Positions 34,562 through 47,354 of a stretch of 64,000 nucleotides of DNA are shown here, in pieces. The stretch spans positions 32,787,660 to 32,851,659 of the forward strand of contig NC_083601.1 in NCBI RefSeq assembly GCF_029168945.1. Direction: 5' to 3'. The DNA is from Cannabis sativa. Its lineage: Eukaryota; Streptophyta; Magnoliopsida; Rosales; Cannabaceae. How positions within the stretch are numbered: position 1 is the first letter of the stretch; each line of letters begins with the position of its first letter. The notes below the pieces were generated by a model, which was not told the DNA's origin, did no database searches, and saw nothing but the letters and a program-made list of their open reading frames with translations. The position numbers and the translations under genes are program-made.

Positions 34562-36453
34562 TGTTGGGTTTTATGCCCTAAATAAAACTCATTTCAATAT
34601 AATCAGATTTGTTTATTAATATAGATCAGAAATAACATTTAATGTTGCATGGTTCACATGATTTATTTCATGATTATATGTACATAATGTATAAATTCAT
34701 CTGAAACCCTTTTTCACATACTTGATCCTGTTTATTGTGCCGTCAACACATTGGAAAGTAAACATGACTATGTGAATAAAGTTTCCTAGATTTATCAGAC
34801 ACAGGGTTTTACTGATATGATAATCTACAACAAGAGTTTACTTGTATTTGGAGAAATACTATGTTCTTTCCAGAACATTGGTTAAAGTAAAGCTCAGGTT
34901 GGATGCATGGAGTATGCATCGGAAGGGACCGATATTGAACTTTGACTTAGATTTATTAAACTTACCGTAATATCTATTCAAGTCAATATCGCCTAGTTGA
35001 TCCTAGATCAAATGATCTTAATCCTGATATGATTAGGCTCAATCTTGAAAGGCTATTCGTGTTCTTTGATTTGTTAGTTAAGCCTACTTTTAGGTCAGGG
35101 TGATACGTACATTTTGGGAACACGGTAGTGCAATTGAGTGGGAGCGCTATCATAAACATGGAATCTATAGCTTCTATCTGGCGAGTAGTAAGCAAAGGAT
35201 GATCTCCTTCGAGCTTGACCAAAAGAACATAAATGGTGGAGTACTCATTTCACATTAGCTGAAATATCATTTATACGGGGTCAAGTGTTTTAAGGAATAA
35301 ATACATTGTAGGGTGTAACGGTAATTTAATCCCTTTACAGTGTAGATCATTCATATAGAGGATCATTGATCACATTAGGATTATAACAATGGATAACTAA
35401 TGATGTGTCTATATGGTGGAACATATAGAGCATTCTATATACTGAGAGTGCAATTCTGAGTTCTATGCGTGGATTCAACGAAGAATTAATAAGTTAGTGA
35501 ATTTTAGTGCTAAATTCTTGATCTACTTATTGGAAGCTCGGTTATATAGACCCATGGTCCCCCCACTAGTTGAGATAATATTGCTTGTAAGACTCATGTA
35601 ATTGGTTTTGATTAATCAATTATAATTCACAAATTAGACTATGTCTATTTGTGAAATTTTCACTAAGTAAGGGCGAAATTGTAAAGAAAGAGTTTATAGG
35701 GGCATATTTGTTAATTATGATACTTTGTATGGTTCAATTAATAAATATGATAAATGACAATATTATTTAATAATTATTTATAGTTATTAAATAGTTAGAA
35801 TTGGCATTTAAATGATTGAATTAGGAAATTGGCATTTTTGAGAAAATCAGATACAAAAGGTGTTAAAATTGCAAAATTGCAAAGCCCAAGGCCCAATCCA
35901 TTAAGTGTATGGTCGGCCACCTTTGTAGCTTTTTTAAATGATTTTTTCATTATTTTAATGCCATATAATTCAAATCAAACCCTAGTGGAATGCTATAAAT
36001 AGATAGTGAAGGCTTCAGAAAAATTACACTTTCCTTCTGACTTTTTCTATTCAGAAAAACTGAGCCTTCTCTCTCCCTATCTTTAGCTGACCACTCTCTC
36101 TCTTCTTCCTTAGAATTTCGAAATCCTTAGTGATTTGAGTAGTGCCCACACACATCAAGTGATACCTCAATCATAGTGAGGAAGATCGTGAAGAAAGATC
36201 ATCAGCAAAGGAGCTTCAGCATCAAAGATTCAGAGAAAGAGATCCAGGTTCAGATATTGATAATGCTCTGCTACAGAAAGGAATCAAGGGCTAGATATCT
36301 GAACGGAAGGAGTCATTATATTCCGCTGCACCCAATGTAAGGTTTCTTAAACTTTATATGTGTTTATTTCATCGTTTTAGAAAGTTCATATTTAGGATGT
36401 TAATAAACATACTTGTGAGTAGATCTAAGATCCTGGTAAAATAATTTCCAACA
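34562..36453 (+). repeat. 5' LTR of the Copia-type element
   Basis: 1,892 bp, TGTTGGG to CCAACA. A TATA box (CTATAAAT, 35993-36000) fits a promoter for the element RNA. At all sites where it differs from the 3' LTR it agrees with the solo LTR at 2073-3951, so it carries the ancestral sequence. Confidence 0.95.
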
Positions 36454-36455
36454 AC

Positions 36456-36467
36456 TGGTATCAGAGC
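36456..36467 (+). other. Primer binding site (initiator tRNA-Met type)
   Basis: TGGTATCAGAGC, two bases after the 5' LTR, is the standard Copia primer site, complementary to the 3' end of initiator tRNA-Met. Confidence 0.92.
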
Positions 36468-39400
36468 CATGGTAATTGATTTACTTACATGTAATTTGGA
36501 CTTTAAAACGATTGTTTGTATGTTCTTTGGATGGTATCATGTTGTATTGAGTGTTATTTGATGATTGATTGATGATTGTGAAATTTTCGTGAAAATAATT
36601 GTTATTTCGGTTCTGGCATTATTTTTATTGGATAGTATGGAAAAAATTAAGCAAGTTAGCCTTTTACAGAACTCAATTTGGATTTTATTTGAATTAGTTA
36701 TGATTTTTTGAAGATTTGACAAAATCGGAAATTTGTCTTGATAGTTTCCTGCGATCGCAGAACTGTCCGTACAGTTTCGAATTTTTTCAATTTTCTTCAA
36801 TTTTTCATACTTTTTCATGGAATTAACTTCCAATTTTTTGTATGGTTTTGTATATATACTATTACTATTCCTAATTCAATTCTAATTATCATTTTGAATT
36901 AATTTAAATTTTTTTTAATTTAATTCAAGATATTAGTGTAATTTGAATTTGAATAGAATTAGTATTTATCTTTTTGCTTAAAAAATCTATCTTATTTTAA
37001 AATTTGATTATATCTTATCTTATTTTAAATTTTAAAAAATAAGATATTTATAATCATGTAATTTTTAAATGATATAAGATATTTTGCTAATTTTTTAAAT
37101 TTTGTTATTTTATTTATTTAAATTACATTTAAAATTTGAAAAAGATATTTATATCTTTTCTAATTTTTTATTTAATTTTTATTTATAAAATAACATTTAA
37201 AATTTAAAAGTAGCTAGCAAATTTTTGAAATGATATTTAGGTTGGTTGAAACCTAATTTTTTCAAAAATTGTAGGTTTAATTTTAAATTTAAATTTTTTT
37301 AAAAAAAAAAAAAAAAATCGAATTTTTTTTTTTTCAAATTTTTTTTAATTTTTCGAAATTTTTTTATTATTTAATTAATTATTTCGAAATTAATTATTTA
37401 ATTTAAAATTAAATAAATCCTACATCCAACTATCCATTAACCTTGTTGCGGGAGTATGTGTTTTAGCTTATGTGTAAGTTTTTTAAAACCTATTATTACT
37501 TGATTGCAAATAGCCATGGTTACTTTTTGCCGATCTAATGATGCGATGGCTCCACTTGGTCAAGATAATAATTTGTAACGAGGTATATTTACAATCTTCT
37601 TTCATCTGTGTATGACTGCTTGACATGATAGGACCCATCCAAAGTGTGCACTGTGAGCCTATGTGTTTAATTTTATTATAGATGCATATAGGTTAATGTT
37701 GCTAAATAAAATGTCATAGTCATTGATAGATTTTATTTAGGCCCATTTAGTTTTGGGCTTATTCAATTAATAACAGTTGTTCTTATTAAGGTTAAATTCC
37801 TCTCTTTTGGGCCTTGTGTGAGAGTTGGGAGCCATAGAAGTGGGTACGACATGCGAACCCGGCACCCCCTCACACAAACCACCCCAATTGTGAAGGCCCA
37901 TTTGCACGATTTGAATGACTGTACTAGGTTAATTAAACTAGTTTAACCTAATAAAATTGATTAGCAACATAATTAATTTCATTTATTTTGAAATTAATTT
38001 AAGAAAATTATAGTTCAAAGAATTCTTTATTCTAAGCTAAACTATATGTATTTTCTTGTATTTAATTAAATATAGAATTATAACCATCTAGATTCTTTCT
38101 GGAACTTAATTTAAATTTTTCATTAAATATTCCTATTTAAGTTGATATTTAGTTATCTTCAACTTACCAACTTAAATCTGAATATCTTTTGAATTTCAAA
38201 TTTCAAAATTAAGTTGAGGAATTTTAGGCATTGGTTATTAAGATTCTTTAGATATTTTTTAAGTTAATATCTTTTCGAATATTAACTTAAAATGGAATAT
38301 TTTCAAATTAAGTGGTTACAACTTAATTTTTGATATTTAATTAAATTTAAATTTGAAAAATATTTAAGTTCTAGATTTTTTCTAGTCAACTTAAATTAGA
38401 TATTTTTTCAAATTTTGTGGAAAAGATACTTAGTCAAATAAGATATTTTCTAGATAGTTATTTCTAGACTACTTATTATTTCTAATATTAAATAGGAAAT
38501 ATTATACATTGTGAAATTAATTATTTATTAATTAATTTTGGTACAATTTACTTTAAGTATATTTTTCCTAGTATTAAACTAGAGATTAATAATTAAGTCT
38601 TCTCTACACTTAATTATTTATTTCTTGAATTTAATACATTTAATTAATTTGAAAATTAAATATCTAAGTTGATTTTTATCATCATACTTAAATATTTCTT
38701 TTTCATGACATTTAATTAAATAGAAAATTATTTTTAGTTGAAATTTAATTTTTCAACTAAATTTAAATAATTTTCAAAATATATTTTTTCTTTATTTTAT
38801 TAATCAATTTTTTTCGAAATTGCATTTCTTAAATGCTAGAATTTCGAATTTTATCTTGAAAAATAGATTAAGTTGTAAATTAATTATTTTAATTAATTCT
38901 TGGATCAACTTAAATCAATGATTTTTTCATTTATTGATTAATTTAAAATAAATTGAATTAAAGTATATTATTAGAAATTGAATTAATTAGTCAAAGGAAA
39001 ATCTAGATAGGTGATATTTTTGCTTGAAGTATTTTTCTAGTATATTTAATTAAATAGAAAATTAATATTTAAGTTGATTTTCATCATCATACTTAAATAT
39101 TTGAAATTTTTCTTATATATTTAATTAAATAGGAAAATTATATTTTTTGTTGTAAATTAATTTTATTAATTAATTTTGGGCCAACATTAAATTAGAATAA
39201 TTTTTCCAGGATTTAATTTTTATTTTAATATGCATTTTTCGAAAATTGTATTCTTATATACTTTAATTTTTCGAAATGCAATATATATTTATAGAAAATT
39301 AAATTTGAGTTGTAAATTAATTTAAATTAATTTTGTAACAACTTAAATTGAATATTTTTCTAAATATTTATTAAATATATATTTAAAATAAATAGATTAA

Positions 39401-41850
39401 ATAAAGAGAATCAAAGAAAATACAACTCACTTTAAATAATGAGCTTGATTATTATTAAGATATTCGATCTCCATTGTTGGTCTTACAAAAGTTAAATGTT
39501 TTCAATATAACCTCGAGACGCTAGACTTCGTCCCCCTATGGATGGTTATTCGTTGAACGCATTTAACACCGTAAGATTTCATTTGATAAGTGTTTTGTAA
39601 GTTTTCGTCTCTATTAGACTCTCCCCTACGGTGACTACTTAGAGATAAACTTATGAAACATGAAACAATGGTGGAAGCTCATAAAATGAGAATAACCTTG
39701 ACTCTCGCCTACCGGGACAACGTTGGATTCTTATTTTGATCGAATAAAAGGTTGCTAGAATGGTTTCTATTTTAGATGAGGTGACAACTCTATTCAATAA
39801 ATGATGCTTTGACTCTCGCCTCTTAGGGACCGTATCAGTTTATTGAAAACCTTGGAAATTATTTAGGATTGTATGTTTTAGTATTTTCACTAGTCATTCC
39901 TACTTGCTATATGTTTATAATTTCTGAATTGTGTATGAATTTATATTGAACCATGTTATTTTCTGTTATTAAGTTGTAGTTTAATTTCGAATCTTCATTG
40001 TTGGTCCAACATGTTTGTTTATCTAATGAGATAAATCCCTAGTGGATTTTCACCATTAGACATACATAATAGTGTAAGATCTCAAAAGATAAATATTGTA
40101 TATGCGACATCTAGCTGTTCATCAATTGATGACACCTTAGACTAGTATTTTTACGATATGAAACAAGAAGATTGTATAAATAAGATTACTTTGACTTTCG
40201 CTAATCGAAGCATCGTTGGATTCTTATTTATAAACGAAATTATCCTAATTCCTCTTATCTTATTCATTTTGAATTAGCTTCAAAACATATCATTGGATGA
40301 ATGGTCTATAAATCATTTCATGTCATTCTATATTTTCTCTTAAGAATTTAAATGACGCTTATGATTATAATCCCGAAATTCTATTCCCAATTGATATAAA
40401 TCCTCAATCTTAGAAATCTCCTACTTGTATGGGCAAATCAGACTTAGAGTTATATTAGTAGTGCTGGTCCAAGATAGAATTACTCATTATATTTGGTATA
40501 AATTTAAGTCTTTGACTTTAATTTTAGATTCCAAATAGAAATTTTCTTATATTTCTAATTCCAGAATACAATACAGTTACACTTTCTCAAGTGTTTATAT
40601 CCATCTTCTATTAATGGATTAAAACTGTATGGAATGTGAGTTAGGTATTCTGTGACCAGGATCCACTTGAAGTATTCTAAGAACTCTTTGATGTAACTAA
40701 ACCTATGTCATCATAGACACTACCACATTTTCTTAATCTATGGCATTTGTATCTTGTTCATAGTGGATTTGACAAGATCAATCTCTGCAAAGAGTTAATA
40801 TGCCTATATCCACTGAAAGTAGTTCATCTCATTCGCAGATGAATGTACATTCAGGGGTGGATATGAGTTTTTCGTTTTATTCTTAAAACGATAACTCTAG
40901 ATTATACCTTATGCAAAGAAATTTGAAATGTTTGAAAAATTTCATTAATTTCTAGCAATGGTTAAAACCATTAAGGTAAGTGGTTAAAGATCTTGCGGGC
41001 GATAGGGGTGGAGAAATAGTTAGTAGATATGCAGTTCAAAGATCATTAAATTGATTTTTGAATTATATCCAAACTTACCTCCCCAGAAATTTCGATTTGC
41101 ATATTGATGATTAGTTACTAGTCGTTGCCTAAGTCCTTCTATGGTAATACAATTTCAGAATGATGTAATGGTTGTATACTTAATGTAAATCATTACCAGA
41201 TTCATGGATGACCTAATCAAAATCTTAAGAAAAGCTAGAACTGTTAACCATGGTTTGTTAGCTATTCTAAATGATTAGGGGTGGACCATCCCATTGTCAA
41301 TAGATAAGAAAGTGTTTGTTCAAACAAATACTACTTTTCTAAGAAAATGACTAAGTCTGAAAAACAAGTAGCAAATAAAGGAGATATTTATTCTTGATTC
41401 CAAAAGTGTTCTATCATCTTATATAACATATGATGATCCTACTGCCTCTGTTGTCTTGTCACAACCGAAGAGATCAATACCATTTAGTTTTCTTCGACAT
41501 AATTCACAGTACCTTGTCGTAGTGGGAGAGTTTCTAGGAACTCACCTTCTTATGACTTGGGAGACACTAGTGATTAAAATCCATTGTAAGTTTAAACAAG
41601 TAATGGATTGTCAAGATAAGAAACTAAGAAGAAAGCCAATAGAACTATGGTTTAATCCATTCACATGGAATAACCTAAAGTTTTCTATTACAAGGACATA
41701 AAAGGAAATTTTTGTTTATAAGTCCATTCAATAGACTTAACAAACTTCCTGTTCCTAGTATTATAGGTTTGAGATTATCTAAACCTATGGCTTGTGGTAT
41801 ACCTGGTAATTACTTACTCTAATGTAAGCAACTTACTTTAGTAAGATGCT
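36468..41850. other. Non-coding interior of the Copia-type element
   Basis: 36850-39400 is extremely AT-rich (ATTTAATTAA-type runs, poly(A)/poly(T) at 37290-37350). From 39500 to 40220, blocks containing TTGACTCTCGCCT or TTGACTTTCGCTA and GTTGGATTCTTATTT recur at roughly 150-300-bp spacing, a decayed repeat. No ORF with recognisable gag or protease was found. Confidence 0.6.
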
Positions 41851-42600
41851 GAAGCATTTTCTTTCTAATGGCAATCTATAGAAGCTTCACAACTTCTTAG
41901 GTATAGATTTTATTTATCTAAGGAAAAGTCTTGACTATTCCAGAAAAGATAAAGCCATGAAAGAATTTCTTACATCAACAGTGAGAGGTCTTAGATATGC
42001 TTTTGTATGCCTTAGACCAGACACTGTTTGTTGAGTGGGAGTAATGAGTAGGTATCGATTAATCCGGAGAAGAACATTGGAAGACAATCAAGTAAATCCT
42101 AAGATAAAGAAGAGGAACTATCTGTTAGTCTATAAGGGTGTGTTTAAAACTCTTAGACTACACCATATCGAATTTCGAAATTTGCCTATGTGCTAGTAAA
42201 TATTTACGATAAGATGGTGGTTACTGCGGGGGTGGAATAGTGATTTTGGAGAAGTGTAAAAACCTATACGAAGTCTCTAGGTCTACCGAGAGAGGCGCGA
42301 ATGTTAAAGCTGCAGGAAAGGTACTTATTCAGTCTAAGGAAAGTTCTATACATCTTTGGCACCATTCCAAATTGCCTTAAACTACTAGTGTTAATTTCCT
42401 GATTAACCAAAAGTAGTTGCCAAAGATATAGAATCCAGTATCCCAAGAGAGTAAACATATAGAGAGGAATTTCACATTATCAATGATTTTGTGATTAAGG
42501 AAGAGTAATAGTGGAGAAAAGGTTGTGGTTAATTCAACCTTTCAGATCCTATTACGAGGAGTTTACTACTACTACACTTGATTTGCATATCAAGGTGTTG
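41850..42600 (+). pseudogene. Decayed Copia reverse transcriptase/RNase H sequence
   Basis: Short pieces in different frames match the usual end of Copia pol in order: FLGIDFIYLRKS (about 41898), RGLRYAFVCLRPDTVC then VGVMSRYR (41981-42060), YLLVYKG (about 42120) and SKHIERNF before the end (about 42450). Stops and frameshifts separate them. It shows that the element descends from an autonomous Copia. Confidence 0.7.
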
Positions 42601-42638
42601 AGATTATTTGAAACGCACTTTTTGTTTTATATTAGTGC

Positions 42639-42647
42639 AAGTGGGAG
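42639..42647 (+). other. Polypurine tract of the Copia-type element
   Basis: AAGTGGGAG lies two bases before the 3' LTR, in the right place to prime plus-strand DNA. Confidence 0.75.
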
Positions 42648-42649
42648 TT

Positions 42650-44542
42650 TGTTGGGTTTTATGCCCTAAATAAAACTCATTTCAATATAATCAGATTTGT
42701 TTATTAATATAGATCAGAAATAACATTTAATGTTGCATGGTTCACATGATTTATTTCATGATTATATGTACATAATGTATAAATTCATATGAAACCCTTT
42801 TTCACATACTTGATCCCGTTTATTGTGCCGTCAACACATTGGAAAGTAAACATGACTATGTGAATAAAGTTTCCTAGATTTATCGGACACGGGGTTTTGC
42901 GATATGATAATCTACAACAAGAGTTTACTTGTATTTGGAGAAATACTATGTTCTTTCCGAACATTGGTTAAAGTAAAGCTCGTGGTTGGATGCATGGAGT
43001 ATGCATCGGAAGGGACCGATATTGAACTTTGACTTAGATTTATTAAACTTACCGTAATATCTATTCAAGTCAATATCGCCTAGTTGATCCTAGATCAAAT
43101 GATCTTAATCCTGATATGATTAGGCTCAATCTTGAAAGGCTATTCGTGTTCTTTGATTTGTTAGTTAAGCCTACTTTTAGGTCAGGGTGATACGTACATT
43201 TTGGGAACACGGTAGTGCAATTGAGTGGGAGCGCTATCATAAACATGGAATCTATAGCTTCTATCTGGCGAGTAGTAAGCAAAGGATGATCTCCTTCGAG
43301 CTTGACCAAAAGAACATAAATGGTGGAGTACTCATTTCACATTAGCTGAAATATCATTTATACGGGGTCAAGTGTTTTAAGGAATAAATACATTGTAGGG
43401 TGTAACGGTAATTTAATCCCTTTACAGTGTAGATCATTCATATAGAGGATCATTGATCACATTAGGATTATAACAATGGATAACTAATGATGTGTCTATA
43501 TGGTGGAACATATAGAGCATTCTATATGCTTGAGAGTGCAATTCTGAGTTCTATGCGTGGATTCAACGAAGAATTAATAAGTTAGTGAATTTTAGTGCTA
43601 AATTCTTGATCTACTTATTGGAAGCTCGGTTATATAGACCCATGGTCCCCCCACTAGTTGAGATAATATTGCTTGTAAGACTCATGTAATTGGTTTTGAT
43701 TAATCAATTATAATTCACAAATTAGACTATGTCTATTTGTGAAATTTTCACTAAGTAAGGGCGAAATTGTAAAGAAAGAGTTTATAGGGGCATATTTGTT
43801 AATTATGATACTTTGTATGGTTCAATTAATAAATATGATAAATGACAATATTATTTAATAATTATTTATAGTTATTAAATAGTTAGAATTGGCATTTAAA
43901 TGATTGAATTAGGAAATTGGCATTTTTGAGAAAATCAGATACAAAAGGTGTTAAAATTGCAAAATTGCAAAGCCCAAGGCCCAATCCATTAAGTGTATGG
44001 TCGGCCACCTTTGTAGCTTTTTTAAATGATTTTTTCATTATTTTAATGCCATATAATTCAAATCAAACCCTAGTGGAATGCTATAAATAGATAGTGAAGG
44101 CTTCAGAAAAATTACACTTTCCTTCTGACTTTTTCTATTCAGAAAAACTGAGCCTTCTCTCTCCCTATCTTTAGCTGACCACTCTCTCTCTTCTTCCTTA
44201 GAATTTCGAAATCCTTAGTGATTTGAGTAGTGCCCACACACATCAAGTGATACCTCAATCATAGTGAGGAAGATCGTGAAGAAAGATCATCAGCAAAGGA
44301 GCTTCAGCATCAAAGATTCGTAGAGAAGAGATCCGAGTTCGGATATTGATAATGCTCTGCTACAGAAAGGAATCAAGGGCTAGATATCTGAACGGAAGGA
44401 GTCATTATATTCCGCTGCACCCAATGTAAGGTTTCTTAAACTTTATATGTGTTTATTTCATCGTTTTAGAAAGTTCATATTTAGGATGTTAATAAACATA
44501 CTTGTGAGTAGATCTAAGATCCTGGTAAAATAATTTCCAACA
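42650..44542 (+). repeat. 3' LTR of the Copia-type element
   Basis: 1,893 bp, almost identical to the 5' LTR. The differences I found lie at about 11 CAG/CTG sites (for example CCTG to CCCG, CCAG to CCG, CTCAGG to CTCGTGG) and include small indels. Confidence 0.95.
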
Positions 44543-47354
44543 AAAAATACTAGGGAAGGGAGAACAACAATGTGGGCTGACTTGCATGATTTAAAGCATC
44601 CTGTTAAGCCTTGGCTTATCCTTGGAGATTTTAATGCTCTCTTTTCTCTTGAAGATAGAACAGGTGGCAACCCTCCTTGTCTTACTGATTTGGTTGATTC
44701 TCAAGCTTGGTTTGCCCAAGCTCATGTTGAAGCCTTAAAGAGAACTGGTTCAAATTTTACTTGGACAAATAACCAGGACGGGACAAGCAGAATATACTCC
44801 AAAATCGATCATGTCTTTGCTAATGAGGATTGGCATGATACTTTTGGAAATACTTCTGCTCATTATGGTTGGGAAACTACCTCGGACCACTACTCTTGTG
44901 TTGTCTCTATTAAAGCTGATATGAAAATTGGGGTCAAACCTTTTCGCTTTTACAATTTTTGGGCAGATCATCCTAAGTTCAAGGAGCTAGTTTTGCAGAA
45001 CTGGGAGAAACCTCTTGCTGCTTCGCGTATGAAAGGTCTTTACTTAAAGTTAATGAGACTTAAACATGTTCTTAAGAAGTTCAATCATGAGACAATTGGA
45101 GATATTGGTAAGAGTTTTCAGCAAGCCAAGGATAGATATCAGGAAGCTCGTTTGAAGGCTCAAGCTCATGCTGGGGATTCAAATTATCAAGATTAAGAGA
45201 GGGTAGTTGCTGCCAATTTTATTAGTTGTGACAAAATGTACCAGAAGTTTCTTAGACAGAGAAGTAAGATCAATTGGATTCAAAAGGGAGATGATAACAC
45301 AAAATATTTTCATGCTTGTATTAAAAAAAGGAAGTCCGAAAACAGGATTGCTTCTTTTACCAATGATCATGGAGACATTATTGATAATTTCCCTGAAGTT
45401 GTGGATCACTTTGTGAATCATTTTAAAGGCTTTATGGGGACAAGGAATGATACTTCAGCAAGTCTAAACATGGATTGTTTTGATCTGAATTCGAGACTGA
45501 ACCTAGACCAACAAATTCTTTTACTGAAGCCGTTCTCCAACAAAGAAATCAAGAAAGCTATGTTTAGCATTCCTGATTCGAAATCTCCTGGACCGGATGG
45601 ATTCAATTCTGGTTTTTTCAAGGTGATGTGGGCTGATATTGGGAAGGAAGTTTGCAAGGCTATCTCTGATTTCTTTATTACAGGTTACATGCCAGCCGAG
45701 CTTCACTCATCCATGATTTCTTTGATTCCGAAGAATGATAACCCAACCAAGGCAGTTGACTTTCGCCCAATAGCTTGCTGCTCTACTTTGTACAAATGTG
45801 TGTCAAAACTTCTCTGTTCTAGATTGGCTAAAGTTCTCCCCTCGATTACTAATCAGAATCAAGGTGCCTTTGTTCAAGGTAGATCGATTGCTCATAATGT
45901 GATGATTCTGCAGGATCTTTTAAAGAACTATAACAGGAAAAACATCTCTCCTCGGTGTGCTATTAAGATTGATATTAGCAAGGCTTATGATACGGTGAAC
46001 TGGGAATTTCTTGAATGCTTGCTGGCAGCGTTCAATTTGCCTCAGAGATTTATTAAATGGCTGATGACTTGCATTACCTCGACTTCTTACTCCATAATCA
46101 TGAATGGAAGAATTCAAGGAAAGTTTAAAGGTGAAAAAGGGCTACGGCAAGGTGATCCTCTTTCTCCTTTACTCTTTGTCCTTGTAATGGAATATTTGAC
46201 TCGATTGCTTCGATTGGCTGCTAATAACTCTAATTATAGATTTCATCCGCTTTGCAAAAAGCTTAGGCTTATCAATCTTTGCTTTGCGGATGATCTCATC
46301 ATCTTTAGCAAGGGTTCTCAACAGTCTATTGCAGCTTTAAGGTCTGTTCTAAAGGAGTTCAGTAAGGCTTCGGGGTTACACATCAATCATGATAAGTCTC
46401 AGATTTTTCTTGGTGGAATCAGCCCTTTGATCAAACAAAGCATCATTGACGAATTAAAGCTTGCTGAAGGAAAATTCCCAATGAAATATCTTGGGATTCC
46501 TTTGCGTCCAACTAAGTGGAAAGCCGAAGATTGTAGCATAATCATCAAGAAGATCACTCAGCGTCTTCATAATTGGGCAAGTAAGCATCTTTCTTTTGCT
46601 GGAAAAATTCAACTTATTCACTCTGTGCTGATTGGCCTTCGAAACTACTGGATGAGCATTTTTATTTTACCTCAGAGTGTTACCAAGGAAATTGAGAGGC
46701 TTTGCAGAGGGTTTCTGTGGGGTGTAAATGGCAATAGAAGCAAAGTCCATGTTGCTTCTTGGGATAAAGTCTGCTTGCCTAAAGCTTACGGAGGATTGGG
46801 TTTCAAAGATGGTGCTAAATGGAATCATGTGAATCTAGCCAAGTTTGTTTGGGCGATTTCTAATAAAAAAGACTTGTTATGGGTTAAATGGATAAACACC
46901 ATATACCTGAAGCAAGATTCCTACTGGTTGTATGAGCTCAAACCCGACACAAGTTGGTATTGGCGTAAGCTTTGCCACTTGAGGAAGAGATTCACAGAAG
47001 GAGACATAAAGGCTGCTGTGAGAACAGGTGAACTTAGAACTAATCTGTTGTATAACAGCTTGCTTGATCAAAATCACTTTCAATGCCATAAAACTATTTG
47101 GAGTTCTCTTAACTTACCAAAGCATAAATTTATTCTTTGGCAAGTGGTTAACTCCCATTTACTTACAAAAGATAATATGGCAAGATTTCATATTCCTGTT
47201 GAGTCGAATAAGTGCCCGGTTTGTGAGGATTACTTTGAAACTCATGAACACTTGTTCTTCTCTTGCTGCTTGTCCCGAAAAGTGATTGAGTTGGTGTTTG
47301 ATTGGCTTGGTGCTCGCATGTGGCCTTTAGATTTTCAAAGTTGGATAGGTTGGA

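Larger units (their letters stand above)
34562..44542 (+). mobile_element. Copia-type LTR retrotransposon, non-autonomous (LARD-like)
   Basis: 9,981 bp inserted in the LINE endonuclease region, with the 5-bp duplication AAAAA (34557-34561 and 44543-44547). LTRs of 1,892 and 1,893 bp begin TGTTGGG and end CCAACA. The tRNA-Met-type primer site and a polypurine tract are in place. The 6.2-kb inside has no ORF of useful length; only decayed Copia RNase H sequence near 41850-42600 shows its ancestry. It must depend on proteins from another element. Confidence 0.93.

Noticed and set aside
34983..35222. A 79-residue frame conserved in all three Copia LTRs (also 3293-3532 and 43070-43309)
   Set aside because: Between the independent copies I count about four replacing and three silent changes, so there is no sign of selection on a protein. 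It reflects shared LTR sequence.
41456..41701. 81-residue frame in the Copia interior
   Set aside because: No recognisable domain and no continuity with pol on either side; chance frame in decayed sequence.
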